This document shows, one piece after another, positions 1 to 8,153 of a stretch of 64,000 bases of DNA (the first letter of the stretch is position 1; every line of letters begins with the position of its first letter). Source of the DNA: Mycolicibacterium fluoranthenivorans (lineage in GTDB: Bacteria; Actinomycetota; Actinomycetes; Mycobacteriales; Mycobacteriaceae); assembly GCF_011758805.1 (NCBI RefSeq), contig NZ_JAANOW010000001.1, positions 3,100,001-3,164,000 of the forward strand, in the 5' to 3' direction. The notes under the pieces are model-generated. The model searched no databases, was not told the origin of the DNA, and saw nothing but the letters and a program-made list of their open reading frames with translations. The translations under genes and the position numbers were made by a program.

Positions 1-166
1 GCTGGCCTTCAACGCCCGCATCGCCCTGCACGTGCGCACCCTCTACGGCCGCGACCCGCACCACATCACCGAGGCCGAGTACAAGGCGGTCGCCCGGGCG
101 TTGCGCCAGGCCGTCGAATACGACCCCCGCGTCAGCGGGGTGCCGTCCACCAAGGGCACTCTGTGA
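1..166 (+). CDS. hisB: Imidazoleglycerol-phosphate dehydratase, 3' end only
   Basis: This is the last 54 codons of a gene that begins before the window; the reading frame runs from base 2 to the TGA at 164-166. The translation contains [16 protein letters not shown] and ends [11 protein letters not shown], the characteristic C-terminus of HisB, which dehydrates imidazole glycerol phosphate in histidine synthesis. The metal-binding histidines cannot be checked fully because the N-terminal part is missing. It is followed 28 bases later by hisH on the same strand, as in the mycobacterial his operon. Confidence 0.9.
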
Positions 167-194
167 CGGCGATGGGCGAGCGGAGCGACGGGGA

Positions 195-815
195 GTGAAC
201 GAGAAAAAGGTGGTGGTGCTGGACTACGGGTCCGGCAACCTGCGTTCGGCGCAGCGCGCGGTGCAGCGCACCGGTGCCGATGTCGAGGTGACCTCGGATG
301 CGTCCGCGGCCTATGAGGCCGACGGTCTGCTGGTGCCGGGGGTCGGCGCATACGAGGCCTGCATGGTGGGGCTGCGCGGTATCGGCGGCGACCAGATCAT
401 CGAAAAGCGGCTGGCCGCGGGGCGTCCGGTGCTCGGGGTCTGTGTGGGCATGCAGATCCTGTTCGCCCGTGGCGTCGAGTTCGGGGTGGAGTCCGCCGGA
501 TGCGGGCAGTGGCCCGGTTCGGTCACCCGCATCGATGCCCCCGTGGTGCCGCACATGGGCTGGAATGTGGTCGACGCACCCGCGGGCAGTACCTTGTTCC
601 GGGGCCTGGACGCCGGCACCCGCTTCTACTTCGTGCATTCGTACGCCGCACAGGAGTGGCAGGGCCGGCCCGAGGCGCTGGTCACGTGGGCGACACACCA
701 TGTGCCGTTCATCGCGGCCGTCGAGGACGGCCCGTTGTCGGCGACACAATTTCATCCGGAGAAGAGCGGTGACGCGGGTGCGGCGCTGCTGACGAATTGG
801 GTTGAGGGACTGTGA
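195..815 (+). CDS. hisH: Imidazole glycerol phosphate synthase, glutamine amidotransferase subunit
   Basis: 206 aa with a GTG start. HisH hydrolyses glutamine and passes ammonia to HisF. The class I amidotransferase signature is visible: [10 protein letters not shown] for the oxyanion region, [10 protein letters not shown] with the nucleophilic cysteine, and HSYAAQ plus QFHPEKSG carrying the His-Glu of the triad near the C-terminus. The length is normal for the family. The stop overlaps the next start by four bases (GTGA), suggesting translational coupling with hisA. Its partner hisF lies two genes downstream. Confidence 0.96.
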   Translation: MNEKKVVVLDYGSGNLRSAQRAVQRTGADVEVTSDASAAYEADGLLVPGVGAYEACMVGLRGIGGDQIIEKRLAAGRPVLGVCVGMQILFARGVEFGVESAGCGQWPGSVTRIDAPVVPHMGWNVVDAPAGSTLFRGLDAGTRFYFVHSYAAQEWQGRPEALVTWATHHVPFIAAVEDGPLSATQFHPEKSGDAGAALLTNWVEGL

Positions 816-1546
816 GTTTGATTCTTTTGCCGGCCGTCGACGTGGTCGGGGGCAAAGCGGTGCGCCTGGTGCAGGGCAAGGCCGGCAGCGAAACCGACTA
901 CGGGTCGGCGCTGGACGCGGCGCTGGCCTGGCAGCGCGACGGTGCCGAGTGGATCCACCTGGTGGACCTGGACGCCGCCTTCGGCCGTGGCTCCAACCGT
1001 GAACTGCTCGCCGAGGTGGTCGGCAAGCTCGATGTCGCCGTGGAGCTGTCCGGCGGTATCCGGGATGACGAATCGTTGAAGGCCGCCCTGGCCACCGGCT
1101 GCGCTCGGGTCAATATCGGCACCGCCGCGCTGGAGAATCCCACCTGGTGCGCCGCGGCGATCGCCGAGTACGGCGACAAGGTGGCCGTCGGACTGGATGT
1201 GCAACTGGAAGGCGGCACCTACCGCCTGCGCGGACGCGGCTGGGAGACGGACGGCGGTGACCTGTGGGAGGTGCTGGAACGGCTTGAGCGCGAAGGCTGC
1301 TCACGCTATGTCGTCACCGATGTGACCAAGGACGGCACGCTGGCCGGACCCAATCTGGAACTGCTCGGCGAGGTGGCCGACCGCAGCGGCGTCCCGGTGA
1401 TCGCCTCCGGTGGCGTGTCGAGCATCGAGGATCTGACGGCCATCGCCACCCTGACGGGTCGTGGGGTCGAGGGCGCCATCGTCGGAAAAGCCTTGTACGC
1501 GGGACGTTTCACGCTGCCCGAGGCGCTAGCCGCGGTCAGCGGATAA
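812..1546 (+). CDS. priA: Bifunctional HisA/TrpF isomerase PriA
   Basis: 244 aa TIM barrel, GTG start overlapping hisH. It begins [20 protein letters not shown] with the catalytic Asp near residue 10, and carries [12 protein letters not shown] and [13 protein letters not shown] with the second catalytic Asp; the phosphate-binding loop is IASGGVSS. In actinobacteria this enzyme isomerises ProFAR in histidine synthesis and also phosphoribosylanthranilate in tryptophan synthesis. No separate trpF is present in the trp cluster of this window, which fits the dual role. Sequence alone does not prove the TrpF activity, and plain hisA is the alternative label. Confidence 0.93.
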   Translation: MSLILLPAVDVVGGKAVRLVQGKAGSETDYGSALDAALAWQRDGAEWIHLVDLDAAFGRGSNRELLAEVVGKLDVAVELSGGIRDDESLKAALATGCARVNIGTAALENPTWCAAAIAEYGDKVAVGLDVQLEGGTYRLRGRGWETDGGDLWEVLERLEREGCSRYVVTDVTKDGTLAGPNLELLGEVADRSGVPVIASGGVSSIEDLTAIATLTGRGVEGAIVGKALYAGRFTLPEALAAVSG

Positions 1547-1551
1547 CGGTC

Positions 1552-2364
1552 ATGGATGCCAACCGGCTGACCGCGCTGGTCGCCACCGCGACCGCGATCC
1601 TCGATGCGGCATCGGTTCAGTTCGTCGCGGGCCACCGAGCTGACTCGGCTGTTCGCAAACAGGGCAACGATTTCGCGACCGAGGTCGACCTCGCGATCGA
1701 ACGCCAGGTCGTCGCGGCGCTGCAGGAGCAGACCGGCATCGGGGTGCACGGCGAGGAGTTCGGTGGCGAACCGATCGATTCCGAACTGGTGTGGGTACTC
1801 GACCCGATCGACGGCACGTTCAACTATGCGGCCGGCTCTCCCATGGCGGCCATCCTGTTGGGACTGCTGCACAACGGTGTGCCGGTCGCCGGGCTGACCT
1901 GGCTGCCGTTCATGGGACAGCGTTACACCGCGCTGGCCGGCGGACCGGTGCGCGACGCCGGCGTGGTGCTGCCCCCGCTCGACGCGCCGACGCTGGCCGA
2001 TTCGATCGTCGGGATCCAGACCTTCAACATCGATTCTCGTGGCCGGTTCCCCGGCCGGTACCGGGCCGAGGTGCTGGCCAACCTGAGCCGTGAGTGTTCG
2101 CGGGTTCGCATGCACGGCGCCACCGGGGTGGACCTGGCCTATGTCGCCGCCGGAATCCTCAGTGCGGCGATCAGTTTCGGCCACCACATCTGGGACCACG
2201 CGGCGGGTGTGGCACTGGTGCGGGCTGCCGGCGGTGTCGTCACCGACCTGGCCGGCGCGCCCTGGACGGCCGAGTCGAAATCGGCGCTGGCCGCCGCACC
2301 CGGTGTGCACGCCCGCATGCTGGAGATCGTCGCCTCGGCGGGCAACCCGGAGGATTACCTGTGA
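1552..2364 (+). CDS. impA: Inositol monophosphatase family protein
   Basis: 270 aa, five bases after priA and overlapping hisF by four bases. It carries the inositol phosphatase metal-site motifs: GEEFGGE near residue 67, [16 protein letters not shown] around residue 81-96 (DPxDGT) and [16 protein letters not shown] (WDxxAG) near the C-terminus. In M. tuberculosis a member of this family (impA) sits in the same place in the his operon. It may act as inositol monophosphatase or as the histidinol-phosphate phosphatase (HisN role); the position favours a contribution to histidine synthesis, but the substrate cannot be read from sequence. Confidence 0.88.
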   Translation: MDANRLTALVATATAILDAASVQFVAGHRADSAVRKQGNDFATEVDLAIERQVVAALQEQTGIGVHGEEFGGEPIDSELVWVLDPIDGTFNYAAGSPMAAILLGLLHNGVPVAGLTWLPFMGQRYTALAGGPVRDAGVVLPPLDAPTLADSIVGIQTFNIDSRGRFPGRYRAEVLANLSRECSRVRMHGATGVDLAYVAAGILSAAISFGHHIWDHAAGVALVRAAGGVVTDLAGAPWTAESKSALAAAPGVHARMLEIVASAGNPEDYL

Positions 2365-3140
2365 CCAGTGATGTCGCCACCCGTGTCATTCCCTGCCTGG
2401 ACGTCGACGCCGGCCGGGTGGTCAAGGGGGTCAACTTCGAGAACCTCAGGGATGCGGGCGATCCCGTCGAACTTGCGGCCGCCTACGATGCCGAAGGCGC
2501 CGACGAGCTGACCTTCCTGGACGTCACCGCGTCCTCCTCGGGGCGGTCCACCATGCTGGAGGTGGTGCGTCGCACCGCGGAGCAGGTGTTCATCCCGCTC
2601 ACCGTGGGTGGTGGAGTCCGGTCGGTCGAGGATGTGGACACCCTGCTGCGCGCCGGTGCGGACAAGGTATCGGTGAACACCGCGGCCATCGCCCGCCCGG
2701 AGCTGCTGGCCGAGCTGGCGCGCCAGTTCGGGTCGCAGTGCATCGTGCTCAGCGTCGATGCCCGCACGGTGCCGGACGGCTCGGCGCCGACGCCGTCGGG
2801 CTGGGAGGTCACCACCCACGGTGGCCGGCGCGGCACCGGCATCGATGCCGTCGAATGGGCCAGGCGCGGAGCTGAACTCGGGGTGGGGGAGATCCTGCTG
2901 AATTCGATGGACGCCGACGGCACCAAGGCCGGTTTCGACTTGGCGATGCTGCGTGCGGTCCGCGCCGCGGTCACGGTGCCGGTGATCGCCAGCGGTGGCG
3001 CCGGAGCGGTGGATCACTTCGCCCCCGCAGTGGCCGCCGGTGCCGACGCCGTGCTGGCGGCCAGCGTGTTCCATTTCCGGGAGCTGACGATCGGTCAGGT
3101 GAAGGCGGCGATGGCAGCCGAGGGGATCACCGTCCGATGA
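2361..3140 (+). CDS. hisF: Imidazole glycerol phosphate synthase, cyclase subunit
   Basis: 259 aa. The GTG at 2361 overlaps the impA stop and gives the expected N-terminus [22 protein letters not shown] with the catalytic Asp of CLDVD; a longer in-frame extension upstream lies inside impA and is discounted. Other landmarks are [33 protein letters not shown] with the second catalytic Asp, and VIASGGAG for phosphate binding. It forms the ammonia-channelling synthase with HisH and yields the imidazole ring and AICAR. Confidence 0.96.
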   Translation: MTSDVATRVIPCLDVDAGRVVKGVNFENLRDAGDPVELAAAYDAEGADELTFLDVTASSSGRSTMLEVVRRTAEQVFIPLTVGGGVRSVEDVDTLLRAGADKVSVNTAAIARPELLAELARQFGSQCIVLSVDARTVPDGSAPTPSGWEVTTHGGRRGTGIDAVEWARRGAELGVGEILLNSMDADGTKAGFDLAMLRAVRAAVTVPVIASGGAGAVDHFAPAVAAGADAVLAASVFHFRELTIGQVKAAMAAEGITVR

Positions 3141-3174
3141 GCGAAGCGAAGAGGACAAGTCTGGGTGTGGTCCG

Positions 3175-3525
3175 ATGAGCGAGCTCGATCCCGATATCGC
3201 CGCCCGGCTCAAACGCAACGCCGACGGGCTGTTCGCCGCGGTCGTTCAGGAGCACGGCACCGGTGACGTGCTGATGGTCGCCTGGATGGACGACGCCGCG
3301 CTGGCCCGCACCCTGGAAACCCGTGAGGCCACCTACTTCTCGCGCTCACGGGGCGAACAGTGGATCAAAGGCGCCACCTCGGGCCACACCCAGCACGTGC
3401 ACTCGGTGCGCCTGGACTGCGACGGTGACACCGTGCTGCTGGAGGTCGACCAGGTGGGTGGCGCCTGCCACACCGGCGATCACACCTGCTTCGACGCGGA
3501 TCTGCTGCTGCCGCCGCAGAGTTAG
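3175..3525 (+). CDS. hisI: Phosphoribosyl-AMP cyclohydrolase
   Basis: 116 aa; cyclohydrolase domain only, since the HisE pyrophosphohydrolase is encoded separately at 46346. Characteristic motifs are [23 protein letters not shown], and metal ligands in [15 protein letters not shown] (Asp cluster) and [10 protein letters not shown] (two Cys). It is the last gene of the his operon here. It is separated from hisF by 34 bases that contain a repeat of the start region. Confidence 0.95.
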   Translation: MSELDPDIAARLKRNADGLFAAVVQEHGTGDVLMVAWMDDAALARTLETREATYFSRSRGEQWIKGATSGHTQHVHSVRLDCDGDTVLLEVDQVGGACHTGDHTCFDADLLLPPQS

Positions 3526-3557
3526 CATCCGTTCGAACACCCGAGTACTCGGCTACG

Positions 3558-3585
3558 CCGCCGGCCCTGGCTGGGCCACCGGCGG
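3558..3585. terminator. GC-rich inverted repeat between convergent genes
   Basis: CCGCCGG (3558-3564) pairs with CCGGCGG (3579-3585), and an internal CCC/GGG also pairs. It lies between the convergent hisI and the small secreted-protein gene, so it may stop transcription from both sides. There is no U-tract on either strand, so assignment as an intrinsic terminator is tentative. A 12-bp palindrome CCGAGTACTCGG lies just before it at 3541-3552. Confidence 0.4.
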
Positions 3586-3590
3586 ACCGA

Positions 3591-3836
3591 TCAGGTGAAG
3601 GGCAGGAACTGCCCGTTGGTCCAGACACCCCAGTGCCCGCCGGAACCCCAGTCCCACCAGACCATCGGGTGACCCTGCCAGAATTCGGCGGGTTTGCGCG
3701 GCGCGTTGGCGGGCGCTTCCAAGGCGGGTCCGCCGGGATCTACCGGCTCGGCGCCGGCCGTGGCCAGCCCGAAGCCCAGGGACGAGCCGATGATCGCGCC
3801 TGCGGCCAGTGCTGCCGCCACTGCTGACTTGCTCAT
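3591..3836 (-). CDS. Small secreted protein, unknown function
   Basis: 81 aa on the minus strand. The N-terminus MSKSAVAAALAAGAIIGSSL is a typical Sec signal peptide with probable cleavage after residue 29 (ATAGA|EP). The mature part is about 50 aa, proline-rich at first, then aromatic and rich in Trp and Gly (WQGHPMVWWDWGSGGHWGVW). No catalytic motif is recognised. It resembles small exported mycobacterial proteins of unknown function. It stands alone between convergent hisI and the divergently oriented methylase gene. Confidence 0.7.
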   Translation of the reverse strand: MSKSAVAAALAAGAIIGSSLGFGLATAGAEPVDPGGPALEAPANAPRKPAEFWQGHPMVWWDWGSGGHWGVWTNGQFLPFT

Positions 3837-3927
3837 GCCGAAAGCTTAGCCAATCGAAGCGATTCCTGGGCGACGGCCCCGCCGCGACGGCGTGGTCTGC
3901 GCCGACTTGTCGGTGTGGTCGGACAGA

Positions 3928-5550
3928 ATGGCCAGCGTGATCGATTCCGCCGGGGCCCGCAAAGCGCGCGGTGCCTTCTTCACCCCGCCGGAGATCACCC
4001 ACTACCTGGCCCAGTGGGCGGTCCGCGACTCCGCGGACCGTGTCTTCGAGCCGTCGGCAGGCGAGGCGGCGTTCCTCGTCGCCGCGGCCCGACGCCTCAC
4101 CGATCTCGGTGCGGCCGCCCCGCTGCTCGACGGCGTGGAGATCCATCCGGCCAGTGCCCGCGCGGCCCGTAAGCGGGTGACCGCAGCCGGCGGCACGGCA
4201 CGCATCCGCACGGCCGACTTCTTCGCCGTCGACCCGCAGCCGTCCTACACCGCGGTCATCGGCAACCCGCCCTATATCCGCTATCAGGACTTCCGGGGCC
4301 AGGCCCGCGCCCAGTCGCGGCGGGCCGCCCTGGCCGCGGGTGTCAGCCTGTCCGGCCTGGCGTCGAGCTGGGCGGCATTCACCGTGCACGCGGCGCTGTT
4401 CCTGCGGCCCGGCGGGCGGCTGGCCCTGGTCCTGCCCGCCGAGCTGCTCAGCGTCAACTACGCGGCGCCGGTGCGCAAGTTCCTGTTCGACCGGTTCGCC
4501 ACGGTCGAACTGGTGATGTTCGACGAGCAGGTGTTTCCCGAGGCCGAGGCGGATGTGGTGCTGCTGCTGGCCGACGGTTTCGACGGCGGACCCTCGGGAC
4601 ACGCCGTCATTCACCGGGCCCGCAACGCAAAATCCCTGACATCGGAACTGGCGCAACGGCATTGGTCACCCCGCGATCCCGCCGACAAGTGGGTCAGCGG
4701 CCTGGTGGGTGCCGCCCCGGTGGAGCAGCTGCACACGCTGCACGACACCGGCAGTCTCACGACACTGGACCAGTGGGGAGACACCACGCTCGGCATGGTC
4801 ACCGGCAACAACGGCTATTTCGCGCTGTCGCCGGACCGGGTACGTGAGCTCGGGCTGCGCCCCGGCGACCTGCTCCCGCTCTCGCCGCCCGGCAGTGCGC
4901 ACCTGCGCGGTCTCACCCTCACCGGCGCCCAACTGCGCCGGCTGGGGGAGGACGGCAAGTCGATCCACCTGTTCCGGCCCGGCGGCGCCACGTCGGCGGC
5001 GGCGCAGCGGTACATCGAGGCCGGTCACGCCGCCGGTGTGCACCTGGCCTACAAGTGCCGGGTGCGCAACCCCTGGTTCGTCGTCCCGCTGCTGGCGCCG
5101 GCACACCTGCTGCTCACCTGTATGAACGCCGACACTCCGCGCCTGGTCACCAACCGGGCGGCGGCCCATCACCTCAACTCGGTGCACGGTGTCTATCTGC
5201 GTGACGAGCTGACCGCGCTGGGGCAGGACCTGCTGCCCCTGGCCTCCTTGAATTCGGCGACGGTGCTGCACGCGGAGATCGTGGGGCGTTCCTACGGTGG
5301 CGGCATTCTCAAGCTCGAGCCGCGCGAGGCGGACCGCTGGCTGGTGCCGTCCGCCGAGTTGATCGCCGCCCGTGCCGGGCAGCTCCGCGCGGCACGGCGC
5401 GCGGTGGCGGGTCTGCTGGCCAAGGGCAGGTTGCTCGACGCGGTGGCGACCATCGACGGTGCGCTGGGGCTCGGTGATATGGATTCGATTCGCGCAGCGC
5501 GTGATTCGCTGGCCACCAGGCGCGCGGTAAGGTCGCGGCGTGCCCGCTGA
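3928..5550 (+). CDS. DNA N6-adenine methyltransferase (type II, gamma class)
   Basis: 540 aa from the ATG at 3928; a GTG at 3937 or an upstream GTG at 3892 are alternative starts. Motif X-like RKARGAFFTPPEITHYL lies near the N-terminus, motif I FEPSAGEAAFL binds AdoMet, and motif IV GNPPYIRY is the NPPY catalytic motif of N6-adenine methylases. The C-terminal half (about residues 250-500) is the presumed target-recognition domain and contains YKCRVRNPWFVVPL. The order X-I-IV-TRD is that of gamma-class enzymes such as Eco57I/PaeR7I relatives. The stop overlaps the next gene by 11 bases, whose product looks like a cognate endonuclease. Confidence 0.85.
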   Translation: MASVIDSAGARKARGAFFTPPEITHYLAQWAVRDSADRVFEPSAGEAAFLVAAARRLTDLGAAAPLLDGVEIHPASARAARKRVTAAGGTARIRTADFFAVDPQPSYTAVIGNPPYIRYQDFRGQARAQSRRAALAAGVSLSGLASSWAAFTVHAALFLRPGGRLALVLPAELLSVNYAAPVRKFLFDRFATVELVMFDEQVFPEAEADVVLLLADGFDGGPSGHAVIHRARNAKSLTSELAQRHWSPRDPADKWVSGLVGAAPVEQLHTLHDTGSLTTLDQWGDTTLGMVTGNNGYFALSPDRVRELGLRPGDLLPLSPPGSAHLRGLTLTGAQLRRLGEDGKSIHLFRPGGATSAAAQRYIEAGHAAGVHLAYKCRVRNPWFVVPLLAPAHLLLTCMNADTPRLVTNRAAAHHLNSVHGVYLRDELTALGQDLLPLASLNSATVLHAEIVGRSYGGGILKLEPREADRWLVPSAELIAARAGQLRAARRAVAGLLAKGRLLDAVATIDGALGLGDMDSIRAARDSLATRRAVRSRRAR

Positions 5551-6526
5551 ACCGTCCACGAAAGCCACCGCGTGGGCCATCTTCGACAGAATCGTCGCCG
5601 ATGCGGCGCCCCACGGGGAGCACACCAGTCCCTGGCGGCGCAGCGAGGACACCGTGGTGTACGAGCCCGACTTCAGGGTGCTGCGCCGGCTGCTCGGGGT
5701 GCCGCTGCATCTGGATGCGCCGTCCACCACCGGGGTGCCCGCACTGGCGCTCGATGTCTGGCTGTCCTATGAGCTGCGCCGCGCCGGTTTCGACACCAAT
5801 GCCGTGTGGCCGCGGGCCGTCGAGCCGCGCATCATGCCCAGTGCCATCGCCAATCTGCTGGAGGCGCTTCCGATCAAGGAACGCCAGCTCATCGAGCACC
5901 GGCTGCAGCGCTCGATGAAAGGTGTGGCCGGCTCGAGTGCCAGTGTCCTCGGCAAGCACTACATGAAGCAGGTCGACATCGTGATGTCCGACTGGGACAC
6001 CGGGCCCGAACTGCTGATCAGCACCAAGCGGATGGACTCCAGTTTCGGGAAGAACGCCGCCAACCGCGTGGAGGAGAGTTACGGCGACGCCAAGAATCTG
6101 CGGTTGCGTCATCCACTGGCCGCGCTCGGATTCGTCTACGGTCTGCGGTCGACCATCCTGACCAGCGAGCCGGACAAGGCGGAATGGCTGATCGATCTGT
6201 TGGCCAAACTCGGCACCGAGGATGATGCGTACCACGCCGTCGCACTCATCATGATCGACTACGACGCGCCCGCCGCGGACACCACCGGGGACGAGGTCGA
6301 CAGCCTCGAAAAGGCGGAACCGGACGCACTTTTCGAGATCGTCGATGTCGAGACGGCGGCCGTCGAGGAGGCGCTGGCGGCGTTGCCGAACGTCGTGATC
6401 CGCCACGACACGGTTCCGCCGGCGCTGCAACCCGCCCGTTTTCTGGCCGTCATGGTGAACCGGGTGCTGGACACGACGCCCGTGACCCGGCACCGCGAGG
6501 CGCGCCGGCGCCGCCGCGACGCGTGA
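5540..6526 (+). CDS. Probable type II restriction endonuclease (XhoI/PaeR7I-like)
   Basis: 328 aa, GTG start, overlapping the methylase gene by 11 bases. The central part, about residues 135-180, reads VDIVMSDWDTG then ELLISTKRM, followed by SSFGKNAANRVEESYGDAKN. This looks like a PD-(D/E)XK nuclease core (Asp, then an acidic residue and Lys on a beta-strand). The SFGxNxxNRxEExxGxA stretch resembles what I recall of the XhoI/PaeR7I endonucleases. The context, tight coupling to a gamma N6-adenine methylase, supports this strongly. Specificity cannot be read. The C-terminus is basic (RREARRRRRD-like). Confidence 0.65.
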   Translation: MPAEPSTKATAWAIFDRIVADAAPHGEHTSPWRRSEDTVVYEPDFRVLRRLLGVPLHLDAPSTTGVPALALDVWLSYELRRAGFDTNAVWPRAVEPRIMPSAIANLLEALPIKERQLIEHRLQRSMKGVAGSSASVLGKHYMKQVDIVMSDWDTGPELLISTKRMDSSFGKNAANRVEESYGDAKNLRLRHPLAALGFVYGLRSTILTSEPDKAEWLIDLLAKLGTEDDAYHAVALIMIDYDAPAADTTGDEVDSLEKAEPDALFEIVDVETAAVEEALAALPNVVIRHDTVPPALQPARFLAVMVNRVLDTTPVTRHREARRRRRDA

Positions 6527-6532
6527 AGTCGG

Positions 6533-7330
6533 TCAGTGCACCCGCGAGCTCGCCTTGGCGCGCGCGGTCCAGCGACCGTCCTGGAAGCCCACGGTGACCG
6601 GGTGCTCGAATGCCGCGGTGACGTGTTCGGTGGTGACGGTGTCGCGGGCCGGTCCGGCGGCCACCGTGCGGCCCTGGCCGATCAGCAGGGCGTGGGTGGT
6701 GGACGTCGGCAACTCCTCGAGGTGATGGGTCACCAGGATCGAGGCCATGTCCGGATGCGAATCATCGAGCGTGTCAAGGGTTTCCAGTAACTGTTCGCGG
6801 GCGGCCACGTCCAGTCCGGTGGTCGGTTCGTCCAGCAGCAGCAGGCGGGGATCGGAGATCAGGGCGCGCGCGATCAAGGTGCGTCCCCGTTCGCCTTGAG
6901 ACAGGGTGGGCCACACCGAGTCCGCCCGAGCCGACAGCCCGACGGTGGTGATCAACTCCTCGGCGCGGGCCACCTGCTCGACGGTGGGCGTCCACCGCGC
7001 CGCGGTGTCGACGGTGGCGGTGATCCCGGTGAGCACCACCTCGCGCACCGTCAGCGGATACTGCAGTCGGTGCCGTGGGTTCACATGCCCGATATTGCGC
7101 CGCAGCACGGACAGGTCGGTCTGGCCCATCTGGGCGCCGAGCACCCGGACCGTTCCGGTGGTCGGAAACGTCACGGCCGCACAGAAACCCAGCAGCGTGC
7201 TCTTGCCCGCGCCGTTGGGGCCCAGCAGTGCCCAGTGTTCACCGGCCTGCACCGTCAGCGAGATGCCGTCGATGATCTGTTTGCCCTCGCGGCGGAAGGT
7301 GACATCGGTGATCTCCAGGACGGGGGTCAT
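6533..7330 (-). CDS. ABC transporter ATP-binding protein
   Basis: 265 aa; the ATG at 7330 overlaps the stop of the upstream GntR gene (ATGA). It is a complete nucleotide-binding domain: Walker A GPNGAGKST, Q-loop region, signature LSQGERGR, Walker B LLLLDEPTTGLD and switch His in LVTHHLEEL. No permease or binding-protein gene is adjacent. It therefore either serves a permease elsewhere or is a soluble YlmA/ModF-like ATPase. Translational coupling to the GntR regulator suggests they respond to the same signal. Confidence 0.87.
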   Translation of the reverse strand: MTPVLEITDVTFRREGKQIIDGISLTVQAGEHWALLGPNGAGKSTLLGFCAAVTFPTTGTVRVLGAQMGQTDLSVLRRNIGHVNPRHRLQYPLTVREVVLTGITATVDTAARWTPTVEQVARAEELITTVGLSARADSVWPTLSQGERGRTLIARALISDPRLLLLDEPTTGLDVAAREQLLETLDTLDDSHPDMASILVTHHLEELPTSTTHALLIGQGRTVAAGPARDTVTTEHVTAAFEHPVTVGFQDGRWTARAKASSRVH

Positions 7331-7998
7331 GTGAAGGACTCCATCAGTGCGGTCAGGTGAGTTCGGCTGGCGGCCGCGGCGGCCTCGGGGGAGCGGGTGG
7401 CGATGGCCTCGGCGAGTTCCTGATGGCAGGCGTGGTCCGCCGCTTCGGATGACACCGGTGCGATCTTGAGCATGTCGATCATGGCCGTGCGCAATCTCGG
7501 CAGGAACGCGTCGAAGAGCTGGATCAGCACCTCGTTGTGGGCCGCGGAGATGACGGCGCGGTGGAACGCCATATCGGCGTCCACGTGATCGGATACCGAT
7601 TGGTCCGGCACGCCGCGGGCGGCCAGGGCCCGGCGGATCTCCCTCAGGTCGGCCGGCGTGCGCCGGGTCGCGGCAAGTGCTGCGGCTTCGGCCTCGATGG
7701 CGATGCGGGCTTCGATGACCGCGGCGATGGTGGAACGCCGCAGCACGGCGTCCCAATCCTCGCCGGCATCCAGGGCGGTGACGAACACACCCGCGCCCTG
7801 GCGGCTTTCCAGTACCCCCTTGCCGGCCAGTTCGCGGATGGCTTCGCGCAGGGTGGACCGGCCGACCCCGAGCTGCGCGGCCAGGGTCGTCTCGCCCGGT
7901 AGCCGGTGGCCGAGTGGCCATTCACCATCGCGGATCCGGGTCAGCAACAGCTGTGCGGCCTGGGCGGCCAAGGGATGCCGCTGAACCTGGGTGACCAT
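7327..7998 (-). CDS. GntR/FadR-family transcriptional regulator
   Basis: 223 aa from the ATG at 7998, chosen because GAGAGG lies five bases upstream; longer in-frame extensions would run through the leuA leader region. The N-terminal winged helix includes RLPGETTLAAQLGVGRSTLREAIREL and VLESRQGAGVFV. The C-terminal part is an FCD ligand domain with DADMAFHRAVISAAHN and ACHQEL supplying likely metal-binding Asp/His residues. It is divergent from the leuA leader with only 46 bases between the two start codons, so it probably controls itself, the ABC gene and perhaps leuA. Confidence 0.88.
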   Translation of the reverse strand: MVTQVQRHPLAAQAAQLLLTRIRDGEWPLGHRLPGETTLAAQLGVGRSTLREAIRELAGKGVLESRQGAGVFVTALDAGEDWDAVLRRSTIAAVIEARIAIEAEAAALAATRRTPADLREIRRALAARGVPDQSVSDHVDADMAFHRAVISAAHNEVLIQLFDAFLPRLRTAMIDMLKIAPVSSEAADHACHQELAEAIATRSPEAAAAASRTHLTALMESFT

Positions 7999-8029
7999 CA
8001 CAACCTCTCTACTTGTCTGAGGAGTTGTG

Positions 8030-8035
8030 TACAGT
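8030..8035 (+). promoter_or_regulatory. Candidate -10 box for the leuA leader transcript
   Basis: TACAGT lies ten bases before the leader-peptide ATG, in the 46-base gap between the divergent GntR and leuL starts. No convincing -35 is seen. The imperfect palindrome TTGTGTACAG around it could be a GntR-family operator. If used, the leader transcript would start within a few bases of the leader ATG. Confidence 0.4.
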
Positions 8036-8044
8036 TTAACCATC

Positions 8045-8086
8045 ATGACGCGCCAGCTTCTCCTTAGCCGCCTCGGCAGGGCCTGA
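8045..8086 (+). CDS. leuL: Leucine-rich leader peptide of leuA attenuator
   Basis: A 13-residue [16 protein letters not shown], with three consecutive leucine codons (CTT CTC CTT) and a fourth CTC three codons later. It sits 67 bases upstream of the leuA start codon. This is the classic layout of a leucine attenuator: ribosomes stalling at Leu codons would alter folding of the GC-rich hairpin that begins inside the ORF. Leader peptides before leuA have been described for actinobacteria. It is too short for statistical gene finding; the call rests on codon content and position. Confidence 0.75.
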   Translation: MTRQLLLSRLGRA

Positions 8087-8103
8087 CCGACCGGCCCCCT
8101 GCC
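8075..8103 (+). promoter_or_regulatory. Attenuator hairpin of the leuA leader
   Basis: GGCAGGGCC (8075-8083) can pair with GGCCCCCTGCC (8093-8103), giving a strong stem that begins in the last codons of the leader peptide. The stem is followed by GTGGGGC rather than a U-tract, so a Rho-dependent or actinobacterial LEU-element type of control is as likely as a simple intrinsic terminator. Confidence 0.55.
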
Positions 8104-8153
8104 GTGGGGCTGTGGTGCGCCGGTCGGATCCCTTCGACCGAACAGGAACACTC

